Shown here: piece by piece, positions 7,807 to 18,169 of the stretch | How the letters are laid out: each line of letters starts with the position of its first letter | Numbering within the stretch: position 1 is the first letter of the stretch | Origin: Lentisalinibacter sp035655155 | Lineage (GTDB): Bacteria > Pseudomonadota > Gammaproteobacteria > Steroidobacterales > Woeseiaceae | Direction: 5' to 3' | Assembly: GCA_035655155.1 (NCBI GenBank) | Contig: DASRVH010000080.1 | Coordinates: 1 to 37,041 of the forward strand | Length of the DNA stretch: 37,041 nucleotides | Notes under the pieces: generated by a model | The model's database searches: none | What the model was told of the DNA's origin: nothing | Seen by the model: the letters and a program-made list of their open reading frames with translations, nothing else | Made by a program: the position numbers and the translations under genes

Positions 7807-7866
7807 TGCGAGGTGCGACCGGCTTCGGCGCACGCGGTGAAACAATAATTCCAGCGGGGCGTGCCT

Positions 7867-9111
7867 ATGAAATCGGCTCTTTCCATTTGTTTGTCCGCCG
7901 GGCTGCTGTCTGGCCTGGCGATCGGTACGGACGCCAGCGCCGAGGTGGTCGTGGGCGATCGCAGCGTGGGCTGCGCGGACGATCCGGCGTGCATCAACCG
8001 CCTGCATCCCGATATCCCGATGGTCGCCAGCGCCGAGCCGGGCGAGCGTATCGTGTTTCTCGGCCGCGACGCTTTCGACCTGACCCTCGATCCGGATGAG
8101 TCCTCGAGTGCGAAGAGCATGCCGCGGGAAGGAGTCGGCATCGTCCACGCGCTGACCGGACCGGTCTCTATCGAAGGCGCCAAGCCAGGCGATGTGCTGG
8201 CGGTGACCATCGAGGCACTCGAACCTGACGACGTCGGCTGGACCACCGCCGGACCGTTCGGCTTCGCAGGAGACCAGTTCGGCACGGACGAGCGTTTCAT
8301 CGTCTGGCGCATTAATGAGGAATACGCCGTCAGCGACGCACTGCCGGGCGTGCGCATTCCGAACGCGAGTTTTCCGGGCGTCGTGACGACACTGCCCGGC
8401 GAGGCGTTGCTCGCCGATGCGCTGACGCGGGAGAGTCAGCTGCTCGGAGCCGGCGGCGCCGTGATGGGCCCCGACCCGGACGAGGCGGCGCCTGCGGCCT
8501 TGTGCGGGCCGGAAGGCACGAAGCCCTCGGAATGCCTGCGAACCATCCCGCCGCGGGAGCACGGCGGCAACATGGACATCCGTTACATCACGACCGGCAC
8601 CACCGTCTATCTGCCGTGTCTGGTCGATGGCTGCGGACTCGCTGTCGGCGACTTCCACTATGCCCAGGGCGACGGCGAGGTGGCGGGCACGGCCATCGAG
8701 ATGGGGGGCCGGCTGACGGTCACCACCCGTATCGTCGACGACCCGCCCGACCTGTCCCGCGGCCCGCATTACGAGGGGCCGGCAGGGGTACTCGGGATAC
8801 CCTCGGAGCGCTTCTACGCGGTGACCGGGTTCCCGCTGAAAGAGAAGGGCACCGTGCCCGCGGACCTCGCATACCTGGAGTCGCCGAAGATCGCGGAACT
8901 GACCAATCTGTCTGCCGACATCAATCTTGCGGCGCGAAATGCGCTGGCTGCCATGATCGACCACATCGTCGCGGAGTACGGCTATGACCGGACACAGGCG
9001 TACATGATCGCCAGCGTCGCGGTGGACATGCGTATCGGCCAGCTGGTCGACGTGCCGAACGTCGGTGTGACCGCGGTATTGCCGCTGGATATATTCGTGG
9101 ACCGAGAGTAA
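7867..9111 (+). CDS. exported acetamidase/formamidase family protein
   Basis: This 414-residue protein belongs to the FmdA/AmdA family, which hydrolyses short-chain amides to the acid and ammonia. The family signature is clear: PPREHGGNMDIRYITTG (228-244) followed by VYLPCLVDGCGLAVGD and HYAQGDGEV, with His, Asp and Glu residues that line the metal site. Unlike the cytoplasmic enzymes it starts with a Sec signal peptide (MKSALSICLSAGLLSGLA, cleavage likely after ASA at 25), and the mature part carries several Cys (36, 42, 213, 223, 251, 256) that could form disulfides. This implies periplasmic action. The start is ATG 7867; an in-frame GTG six bases earlier is possible. The true substrate is unproven. 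Confidence 0.87.
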   Translation: MKSALSICLSAGLLSGLAIGTDASAEVVVGDRSVGCADDPACINRLHPDIPMVASAEPGERIVFLGRDAFDLTLDPDESSSAKSMPREGVGIVHALTGPVSIEGAKPGDVLAVTIEALEPDDVGWTTAGPFGFAGDQFGTDERFIVWRINEEYAVSDALPGVRIPNASFPGVVTTLPGEALLADALTRESQLLGAGGAVMGPDPDEAAPAALCGPEGTKPSECLRTIPPREHGGNMDIRYITTGTTVYLPCLVDGCGLAVGDFHYAQGDGEVAGTAIEMGGRLTVTTRIVDDPPDLSRGPHYEGPAGVLGIPSERFYAVTGFPLKEKGTVPADLAYLESPKIAELTNLSADINLAARNALAAMIDHIVAEYGYDRTQAYMIASVAVDMRIGQLVDVPNVGVTAVLPLDIFVDRE

Positions 9112-9245
9112 TGCCGGCGGCGGAGATCGAGCGGCAGCAGGACGCCTGACTCCGCGGTTCCCCGCACCGGTCACGATGCCGTCGCGCCGGGGCCGGCGCT
9201 CATCTATCATCGACCGGCGCGGATTCCTGACATGAGCGGGCGCCA

Positions 9246-10964
<1,719 letters not shown>

Positions 10965-10979
10965 GCCTGCAGGCAGCGG

Positions 10980-11945
10980 TCAGCGGGGCAGGCGTACCGG
11001 CGAGACGAAACCCGGTCCTTTCACGGCCAGTACCGCGCAGGGCAGTTGTTCCAGGATCGACTCGGCGGTATTGCCGATGATCAGCCCCGAGATTCCGGTC
11101 CGCGCCACCGTCCCCATCACCACCAGATCGGCTTCCAGTTCCGTGACGAGGTGTGGCACCGCAGTCACGGCCGGGCCGCGCGCGAGATGGTATCGAGGGG
11201 CGATGTAGTCATAGCTCTCGTCTCCGAGCCAGTCCTTCAATTGGGCTCCGATGTGCTCCAGTCCTCTCGCGTGCGCCGACCGCTCCGCCTCCGCGTAATC
11301 CGCAGCCGCGCTGTCGGGCACGGCGGCCCAGCGCCGGATCACATCCTCTGCCGGCGCATCCCACGCATGGACCACATGCAACTCGGCAAAATCCGAGACC
11401 GACAGCGCAGCGGCCAGTTCCAGAATCGTGCGGTTGAGTGCTGTGGCCGCTTGCTGCGGCTCCGCCGGGTCGAAATCCACCGCGGCGAGAATCCGGCCGT
11501 AGTTGGTCTTCTCCGCGGGCCTGGTCAGCCACAGCGGGCAGGGACACTTGCGCAGAAGATGCATGTCGTCGGCGCCGAAGAGCCGTCGGAGATAGGGCGG
11601 GTCCTCCGCTGCCTTGATAACCAGGTCGTAACCGTCCGCCAGCACGGCGCGGATGACCTGCAGGAATTCGGTCCCCTCCAGCAGCCGCAGGGCGAGATCG
11701 ATCCTGTCGCCGAAGGGACGAGCCATCGCCTCCAGCGACTCCAGATGCTGGGCTCTCGTCCACTCGCGCAGTGCCTCGGACGTGGGGCCGCCCTCCGGCA
11801 GGCGCATGTCCGTCGAGAGGCGGGGGATCACCCGGGCGAGAGTCAGCGCGGACTGGTTGTTCTCCGCCAGGGACACGGCGCGCTCGAGTGCCGCGGCATC
11901 CGACGGCTTGTCCACCACACAAAGGATGTTCCGGAAGCGTTGCAT
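10980..11945 (-). CDS. tandem-domain universal stress protein
   Basis: This 321-residue protein contains two UspA folds. The first begins FRNILCVVDKPSDAAALERA, and the second begins NYGRILAAVDFDPAEPQQA near residue 155. The second domain ends with the nucleotide-binding signature VMGTVARTGISG then IGNTAESIL, so it probably binds ATP. The first domain lacks the equivalent glycine motif (FGADDMHLLRKCPCPLWL). This arrangement matches UspE-type proteins. ATG 11945 is preferred because it starts directly at the first strand; ATG 11970 would add eight residues. It is cytoplasmic and stress-related. It lies divergent from the ATP-grasp gene and convergent with the antiporter. Confidence 0.88.
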   Translation of the reverse strand: MQRFRNILCVVDKPSDAAALERAVSLAENNQSALTLARVIPRLSTDMRLPEGGPTSEALREWTRAQHLESLEAMARPFGDRIDLALRLLEGTEFLQVIRAVLADGYDLVIKAAEDPPYLRRLFGADDMHLLRKCPCPLWLTRPAEKTNYGRILAAVDFDPAEPQQAATALNRTILELAAALSVSDFAELHVVHAWDAPAEDVIRRWAAVPDSAAADYAEAERSAHARGLEHIGAQLKDWLGDESYDYIAPRYHLARGPAVTAVPHLVTELEADLVVMGTVARTGISGLIIGNTAESILEQLPCAVLAVKGPGFVSPVRLPR

Positions 11946-12161
11946 GTGAGGGTTCCCGCCTGCGGTCATGGCGCCTGAGGCGCACAACGGGGGTCATTAT
12001 CGCGACAATGCAGGGCCGTCACCAGCCCCGGCCGGGGACGCAACGACTGCCTCGGCGTAACGGCACGGTCAGTTCGGCGGCAGAAATACCCGGAACGAGC
12101 TCGCTTGATATGCTGGTCGAGCAAGCAGAGGACTCCACTGGCAAGACACCGGAGGCGAAAC

Positions 12162-13472
12162 ATGACCAAGCACATCTTCGTGATCGGGCTTGACGACTTC
12201 AATCTGAAGGAACTGCAGACGGTCCGCAACGCCACCGAGTACGAGTTCCACGGACTCGTCGACTACGACACCATGGTGCTGCCGGCTTCCTACCCCATGG
12301 ACGAGATCATGGCCGAGGCGCGCAAGACGCTGGAAGAGGCACCCGCCGTGGACGGCATCATCGGCCACTGGGACTTTCCCACCACATCCATGTTGCCGAT
12401 ACTCCGGCGCGAGCACGACCTGCCGACACCTACGCTGGAGAGTGTGCTGTATTGCGAGCACAAGTACTGGAACCGGCGCGCCGGTGAAGAGGCACTGCCC
12501 GAGTGCACGCCGGACTATCAGGGGCTGGACCCCTTCAGCGACGACCCCGTGGCCGACCTGAATATGGAGTACCCGTTCTGGCTGAAGCCGAGCGTCTCGT
12601 TCTCCTCCTACCTGGGCTTCCGGATCGAGAACGAAGAGCAGTACCGTGTCGCCATGCAGACGATCCGGGACAACATTTCCATCTTCTCGGAACCCTTCAA
12701 CAACATCCTTCAATACAGCCACGACCGGGAGGCGCTCCCGGATCGTGGCGACGGTGCCACCTGCATCGCCGAGGCCATCATCAGCGGCCGACTCTGCACG
12801 CTGGAAGGATACGTCTGCAAGGGCGAGACCACCGTCTACGCGATCCTCGATTCGCTCAGGACTTCCAACCAGGTGAGCTTCTTCAGCTACCAGTATCCCT
12901 CGCAATTGCCGGAGGGTGTGCAGGAACGCATGAAGCAGCATGCCGCCACGATCCTCGAGCGCATCGGCCTGGACCATACGCCGTTCAACATGGAGTTCTT
13001 CTGGGACGAGTTCGAGGACAGAATCTGGCTGCTGGAGATCAATCCACGCATCTCCAAGTCCCATTGTCCGATATTCCAGATCGCGACGGGGTCCTCACAC
13101 CACGAGGTAGCGATCGACATAGCGCTGGGCCGGAAGCCCGATTTCCCGCGCCTCGAGGGCCGCTTCCCGATGGCGGGCAAGTTCATGCCGCGGGTGTTCG
13201 GGGATACGGTGGTGACTCATACGCCGTCCAGGGAACAGATCGCGGCGCTGCAGCGTATCTATCCCGAGCTGTTGATCCATATCGGCGTGGAGGAAGGCAT
13301 GCGGCTCTCCGAACTGCGCGGCCAGGACAGCTACAGCTTCGAGATCGGCGACATCTTCATCGGCGCCGGGGACCAGCAGGAGTTGCACGTGAAGTTCCGC
13401 AATATCATGGACGTGCTGGACCTGCGCTTCGAGGACGTGCTGCCGAACAGCTGGGGCAATATCCTGGTGTGA
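12162..13472 (+). CDS. ATP-grasp domain protein, unknown ligase
   Basis: This 436-residue protein has an ATP-grasp fold. A Rossmann-like N-terminal domain (MTKHIFVIGLDDFNLKEL) leads to a substrate region. The ATP-binding lysine is probably in EYPFWLKPSVSFSS near 145, and acidic Mg-binding residues are at Glu278 (NMEFF) and in LLEINPRIS (Glu292, Asn294). The order fits carboxylate-amine ligases such as carnosine-synthase-like or L-amino acid ligases, but the C-terminal domain (GKFMPRVFGDTVVTHTPS) does not point to a particular substrate. GGAGG stands six bases before ATG 12162, which fixes the start; the frame is open further upstream without an RBS. It is monocistronic, with a convergent GNAT 38 bp downstream. 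Confidence 0.8.
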   Translation: MTKHIFVIGLDDFNLKELQTVRNATEYEFHGLVDYDTMVLPASYPMDEIMAEARKTLEEAPAVDGIIGHWDFPTTSMLPILRREHDLPTPTLESVLYCEHKYWNRRAGEEALPECTPDYQGLDPFSDDPVADLNMEYPFWLKPSVSFSSYLGFRIENEEQYRVAMQTIRDNISIFSEPFNNILQYSHDREALPDRGDGATCIAEAIISGRLCTLEGYVCKGETTVYAILDSLRTSNQVSFFSYQYPSQLPEGVQERMKQHAATILERIGLDHTPFNMEFFWDEFEDRIWLLEINPRISKSHCPIFQIATGSSHHEVAIDIALGRKPDFPRLEGRFPMAGKFMPRVFGDTVVTHTPSREQIAALQRIYPELLIHIGVEEGMRLSELRGQDSYSFEIGDIFIGAGDQQELHVKFRNIMDVLDLRFEDVLPNSWGNILV

Positions 13473-13510
13473 GCCGGGACCGTGGCATTGAACCCGCAGA
13501 TGCGCCTGGT

Positions 13511-14086
13511 TCAGGACGCGGAGGGGCGCGCCCGGCTGCGGGGCCGGCCCAGGGTGTCGCGGTACTCGCTTTCGAGTATGGAAAGCACGTGCATCGACAC
13601 GTACTGCTCACCCCGTCGCTCGCAGTCCCTCGCGATACCCTCCTCGACGAAGCCGTGCTTCAGGTACCAGCGATAAGCGCGTTTGTTGTCCACGGCGACA
13701 TAGAGCCAGAGCCGGTGAAAACCCAGTACCTCGAAGCAGTAGCGCGCCACCAGCCTCAGCGCCGCGCTGCCGTGTCCCCGCCCCTTGCCGGCGATGGCTA
13801 TGCGCCGCAGCAACAGGCTCCGATTCGGGTCGTCGGCATCCTCCAGCACGGCGTAACCGATGGGGAGGTTCCCGGACTCCACGATCCAGTGCAGGCTGTC
13901 GGCACTGGTCATGCATTCCAGATGGCGCTCCGGCGGCCACTGGCCGACGAAGCGGGCGTTTTCCGGGTGCGACTCCACGGACACAACGAAGTCACAGTCG
14001 GCCCGCGTGCTCGGCCGCAATGTGACCCGGCCTCGCTGCAGCACGGGTTGCGGCGGGTGGGTCGCGTCGTCGTCGCGTCGGCTCAT
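13511..14086 (-). CDS. GNAT family N-acetyltransferase (RimJ/RimL-like)
   Basis: This 191-residue acetyltransferase has the acetyl-CoA pyrophosphate loop at 99-108 (AGKGRGHGSA) preceded by strand beta4 (LLLRRIAI). A RimJ/RimL-like C-terminal half follows (LWLYVAVDNKRAYRWYLKHG, then FVEEG). It should acetylate an amino group on a small molecule or protein in the cytoplasm; the substrate is unknown. The last 15 residues are Arg/Ser-rich and poorly structured. It diverges from pepN with only 46 bp between start codons, so the two promoters must overlap. Confidence 0.87.
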   Translation of the reverse strand: MSRRDDDATHPPQPVLQRGRVTLRPSTRADCDFVVSVESHPENARFVGQWPPERHLECMTSADSLHWIVESGNLPIGYAVLEDADDPNRSLLLRRIAIAGKGRGHGSAALRLVARYCFEVLGFHRLWLYVAVDNKRAYRWYLKHGFVEEGIARDCERRGEQYVSMHVLSILESEYRDTLGRPRSRARPSAS

Positions 14087-14132
14087 GACCGGGGATGATA
14101 CCTCTACTGCGCCAGCCGGTTACCCTGCTCCC

Positions 14133-16742
14133 ATGACCGAGCCCGTCCGACGAGATGACTACACGCCGCCGGCCTTCCTGGTGGACAGCGCCGACCTGAT
14201 TCTCGATCTGGATGCTGCGGCGACCCGGGTGACGGCCACGCTGTCCCTGCGGCGCAATCCGGACGCCACTGATCGCGCGGCACCGCTGCGGCTCGACGGC
14301 GAGGATCTCGCCCTGGAATCCGTCGCGCTGGATGGAGAGCCGCTGACGGGAGACGCATTCATAAAGAGCGCGGCCGGCCTCGTGATCACCGATGTGCCCG
14401 ATCGTTTCGAGCTGTCCACGACGGTCGTGATACGCCCGGACCGGAATACGGAGCTGATGGGCCTGTATTGCGCCGGCGGCATGCTGTGCACGCAATGCGA
14501 GCCCGAGGCATTCCGACGCATCACGTTTTTCCCGGACCGACCCGACGTGCTGGCCGTGTTCACGACCACCCTGATCGCCGACACACGGCGCTATCCGGTC
14601 CTGCTGGGCAACGGTAACTCGATGGAACACGAGGACCTCCCGAACGGCCGCCACCGCGCGGTCTGGCACAACCCCCACCCCATGCCGAGCTACCTGTTCG
14701 CGCTGGTGGCAGGCGAGCTGGAAAGCCGCAGTGGCCGCTTCGAGACGGCGTCGGGACGCGAGGTGACCGTCAATATCTACGTCGAGCCCGGCAACCGGGA
14801 CCGCTGTGCCCACGCGCTGCAGACGATCGGACGCGCCATGGCCTGGGACGAGACGCGTTACGGGCGCGAGTACGACCTGGACGTATTCAATGCCGTGGCG
14901 GTCAGCGCCTACACCATGGGCGCAATGGAGAACAAGGGACTGAACATCTTCAACGACCGCTACGTGCTGGCCGATCCCGAGACCGCCACCGACCGCGACT
15001 ACCGCGACATCGAGGCCCTGGTCGCCCATGAATACCTGCACAACTGGAGCGGCAACCGGGTGACCTGCCGCGACTGGTTCCAGCTCGCGCTGAAGGAGGG
15101 TTTTACGGTCTTCCGCGAGCAGCAGTTCGTGGCGGACCAGGGCTGGGGCGAGGTGCGCCGGCTGGAGGACGTGGCAATAATGCGCACGCGGCAGTTCGCG
15201 GAGGACGCCGGCCCGCTGGCTCACCCGGTGCGGCCCTCGGCCTACCGGCGCATCGACAATTTCTACACCGATACCGTCTACAGCAAGGGCGCCGAGTTCA
15301 TCCGTATGCTGGCCCTGCTGATCGGTGAACGGACCTTCCGGCGGGGCACGGACCGCTTCTTCGAGCGTCACGACGGCGGCGCGGCCGTGGTCGAGGATTT
15401 CCTGGCCTGCATGGAGGCGGTGTCGGGTCGGGACCTGAGCCAGTTCGCGCACTGGTACGACCGGGCCGGCACGCCGACCCTGGAGATCACTCTCGAGCAT
15501 GATCCGGAATCGGCCTCCGCGACGCTGAGCGTGCGTCAGTCCGGAGCGCCGCACACCGATAAACCGTTGCACATGCCTCTGGCCCTGGCCTTTCTGGACC
15601 GGGAGGGTCGACGGCTGCCGCTGCGGCTGGAAGACGAAGCGGCACCTGCTGCCGATGTCCGGGTGCTGGAGCTGTGCCACAGCACGCAGGTCTTCCGCTT
15701 TCAGGGCATGGACGAGCCCCCCGTTCCTTCGCTGCTGCGCGGCTTTTCCGCCCCCGTGCACATCCATTACGACTACACGGAAGCCGAACTCGTAACGGTG
15801 GCGGGCCTCGACGACGACGCCTGTGTGCGCCGGGATGCGATCCTGCGGCTGACAGGGAGGCACATTCGGGCCGCCGTCTCGGGCGAGCCGGACGCGCCCG
15901 AGTCGCTGCTCGAGGCCTTTTCCGCCATTCTCGCGCAGGCCGGAGACGACCCCGGTCTGGCGGCCAGTCTGATGACGCTGCCGGGCGAGAGGGCGTTGAC
16001 GCTGCTGGAACGGCAACCCGATTACGAGGCAATCCACCGCGCCCGCCAAGCCCTGCAGCGCAAGCTGGGCGAGCGGCTGATCGATGGGTGGCAGACAATC
16101 ATCCAGCCGCCGGGTAGCGGCGTAGCCGGGCCACCGACCGTTCGCCAGGCAGGCTCGCGCAGGCTCAGCGACGTGGGCCTGGAATACTGGTTCGCGACCG
16201 GTGACGCCGACGCGCTCGCCCACTGCCGGCGCCAATGGCGGGAGGCTGCAGGCATGAGCGAACGGCTCGCCGCCCTGGCGCTACTGGCGGACAGCGACGC
16301 CCCGGATGCCGAAGACCGGCTTGCCGACTTCCGGCGGCACTGGGCACACGAACCCCTGGTCATGGATCAATGGCTTGCCCTCCAGGCCCGGGCCGCACAC
16401 GGGGACGCGCTGGCGCGAGTCCGGCGCCTGATGCAGGACCCGGTTTTTTCGCTCGACCAGCCGAATCGCGTGCGCGCACTGGTGGAGACCTTCTGCACGG
16501 AAAACCTGCACCATTTCCATCGGCCGGACGGCGCCGGTTACTGCCTGCTGGCCGACTGCGTACTCGCCATCGACCGGGAAAACCCGCCGCTGGCCGCAGG
16601 ACTCCTTCGTAATCTGGTGGACTGGCGCCGGCAGACGCCGGGTCGGGCCGAGCGCATGCGGGCCGAGCTGACGCGGGTTGCCGAGGCTCCGGAGCTGTCG
16701 GAAATGAGCGCGGAGATCGCCGCCGCCGGGCTGGCCGGCTGA
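14133..16742 (+). CDS. pepN: aminopeptidase N
   Basis: This is an 869-residue M1 metallopeptidase, close to the 870 residues of E. coli PepN. It removes N-terminal residues from peptides in the cytoplasm. The substrate-binding GAMEN motif is at 263-267. The zinc site is His299-Glu300-x-x-His303 with the third ligand Glu322 (ALKEGFTVF), all shifted by two from E. coli numbering. The transition-state tyrosine lies in DTVYSKGAEF near 383. The start MTEPVRRDD at 14133 gives the family length; the open frame extends 273 bp upstream but overlaps the GNAT gene and has no RBS. It heads a run of three peptide-hydrolysis genes (M20 at 16832, CocE-like at 18170). Confidence 0.95.
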   Translation: MTEPVRRDDYTPPAFLVDSADLILDLDAAATRVTATLSLRRNPDATDRAAPLRLDGEDLALESVALDGEPLTGDAFIKSAAGLVITDVPDRFELSTTVVIRPDRNTELMGLYCAGGMLCTQCEPEAFRRITFFPDRPDVLAVFTTTLIADTRRYPVLLGNGNSMEHEDLPNGRHRAVWHNPHPMPSYLFALVAGELESRSGRFETASGREVTVNIYVEPGNRDRCAHALQTIGRAMAWDETRYGREYDLDVFNAVAVSAYTMGAMENKGLNIFNDRYVLADPETATDRDYRDIEALVAHEYLHNWSGNRVTCRDWFQLALKEGFTVFREQQFVADQGWGEVRRLEDVAIMRTRQFAEDAGPLAHPVRPSAYRRIDNFYTDTVYSKGAEFIRMLALLIGERTFRRGTDRFFERHDGGAAVVEDFLACMEAVSGRDLSQFAHWYDRAGTPTLEITLEHDPESASATLSVRQSGAPHTDKPLHMPLALAFLDREGRRLPLRLEDEAAPAADVRVLELCHSTQVFRFQGMDEPPVPSLLRGFSAPVHIHYDYTEAELVTVAGLDDDACVRRDAILRLTGRHIRAAVSGEPDAPESLLEAFSAILAQAGDDPGLAASLMTLPGERALTLLERQPDYEAIHRARQALQRKLGERLIDGWQTIIQPPGSGVAGPPTVRQAGSRRLSDVGLEYWFATGDADALAHCRRQWREAAGMSERLAALALLADSDAPDAEDRLADFRRHWAHEPLVMDQWLALQARAAHGDALARVRRLMQDPVFSLDQPNRVRALVETFCTENLHHFHRPDGAGYCLLADCVLAIDRENPPLAAGLLRNLVDWRRQTPGRAERMRAELTRVAEAPELSEMSAEIAAAGLAG

Positions 16743-16831
16743 CATGGCCGGCTTGCAGCGGCTCACCGCCCCGGCCGATACTGACATGGCGATCCTGGGT
16801 CCCGAGACCCGCCAAACGGGAGAATGCCGAC

Positions 16832-18136
16832 ATGGCCAGACGCACATCGTTCGTCGACGAGGACCGTATCCGGGACAACCTGGTTTCCCTCATCCGCATC
16901 CCCTCCGTCACCGGCGAGGAGGACGCGGCGGTCTCGCACATCGCCAACTGGCTGCAGCAGTTCGACGCCGAGATCGACTATTGGAACGACGGTATTGCTT
17001 CACTGCAGCGTGATCCACGCTACCCGGGTCACGAGGTCGAGCGCGCCTGGGCGCCGGTCGTGGTCGGCGTACTGCGCGGCGAGCAGCCGGGTCCTTCGGT
17101 GCTTCTGACCGGACACGTGGACGTGGTTCCGCCCGGCGACTACGCCAACTGGAATGACGAGCCCTTCTCCGGCGTGGCCCGCGGCGACCGCATCCACGGC
17201 TGCGGCGCTTCGGACATGAAAGCGGGCCTGGTCGCCGCCATGGCCGTGTTCGAGGCTTTCGCGGAGAGCGGCCGCAATTTCCCCGGACGGATCATCTTCG
17301 CCGCCGTGCCCGCCGAGGAGGACAGCGGCCTCGGCACCCTCGCAGCCATACGCGGCGGCTGGGACGCCGATGCCTGCATCATCCCGGAGCCGACCCTCGG
17401 CGCCAATGGCATACCGGAGCTGGTCATCGCCCACGCTGGTGCCATGTCGCTGAAGATCAACGTGCCCGGCAAGTCCGCGCACGCCAGCAAACGCCTGCAG
17501 GGCGAGAGCGCCCTGGACCATTTCATGACCATCTACGAGGCCATGCGCGAGGACGAGAGAAAGCTCAACGAAGCGGTGGAACACCCGCTGATGAAGGTCC
17601 ACCCGCTGCCGTACGCCACCAACGTGGGCACGATCCACGGCGGCCTCTGGTCATCCAGCGTCATGGATTCCCTGGAGGCGCAGGTCCGCGTCGGCGTGGC
17701 TCTGGGCGAGACCATCGACGAAGCCGAGGCGCGTTTCCACGATGCCATCATGGACCACATCAAGGACGACCCCTGGCTGAGTCAGAACCCGCCGAGGATC
17801 AGGCGACTGGCGTCGGGCTTCGGCTCCGCCGAAACGAAACAGGATCACCCTCTGGTGGCCGCGCTGGCCGAGTCCGCCGAGGAAGAGTTCCGCACCACCA
17901 CACCGATAGCCGCCGCGCCCTACGGCTGCGATATGTCGGGCTGGGTCCGGCATGCCAATGTGCCGACCGTCATCTACGGCCCGGGCGAGATCGAGCAGGC
18001 CCACGCGCCCAACGAATCCGTCTCCCTCGAGGCCACCTGCAAGGTGGCGCGTACTCTGGTCAAGACGACGGAGCGGCTGCTCGACATGCACGTGGACGAG
18101 CTTCGCGCGCACAAGCAGGTCAGTGCGGCAGGCTGA
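16832..18136 (+). CDS. M20 family metallopeptidase/deacylase (ArgE/DapE/ACY1 type)
   Basis: This 434-residue di-zinc hydrolase shows all expected M20 residues: His95 and Asp97 in TGHVDVVPPG, bridging Asp128 in GCGASDMKAG, Glu162 (catalytic) and Glu163 in VPAEEDSG, a dimerisation-lid domain at about 205-320 (INVPGKSAHASKRLQGESA), and the last His in EQAHAPNE near 391. The family removes acyl groups or splits dipeptides (ArgE, DapE, carboxypeptidase G2, PepV). The exact substrate is not readable. GGGAGAA precedes the ATG. It starts 89 bp after pepN and is followed after 33 bp by the CocE-like gene, so the three probably form an operon for peptide or acyl-amino acid breakdown. Confidence 0.9.
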   Translation: MARRTSFVDEDRIRDNLVSLIRIPSVTGEEDAAVSHIANWLQQFDAEIDYWNDGIASLQRDPRYPGHEVERAWAPVVVGVLRGEQPGPSVLLTGHVDVVPPGDYANWNDEPFSGVARGDRIHGCGASDMKAGLVAAMAVFEAFAESGRNFPGRIIFAAVPAEEDSGLGTLAAIRGGWDADACIIPEPTLGANGIPELVIAHAGAMSLKINVPGKSAHASKRLQGESALDHFMTIYEAMREDERKLNEAVEHPLMKVHPLPYATNVGTIHGGLWSSSVMDSLEAQVRVGVALGETIDEAEARFHDAIMDHIKDDPWLSQNPPRIRRLASGFGSAETKQDHPLVAALAESAEEEFRTTTPIAAAPYGCDMSGWVRHANVPTVIYGPGEIEQAHAPNESVSLEATCKVARTLVKTTERLLDMHVDELRAHKQVSAAG

Positions 18137-18169
18137 AAGGCCGCCGGCAGCAGATAACACCGGCACACC

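Noticed and set aside
7498..9210. 570-codon minus-strand frame across the acetamidase
   Set aside because: Shadow of 7867-9111 and 7484-7720; His/Arg-rich without a recognisable domain.
13992..16235. 747-codon minus-strand frame across pepN
   Set aside because: pepN is certain on the other strand; this frame has no motif.
16744..17013. ATG directly after the pepN stop opening an 89-codon frame
   Set aside because: Overlaps the well-supported M20 start in another frame; no SD and Arg-rich composition.
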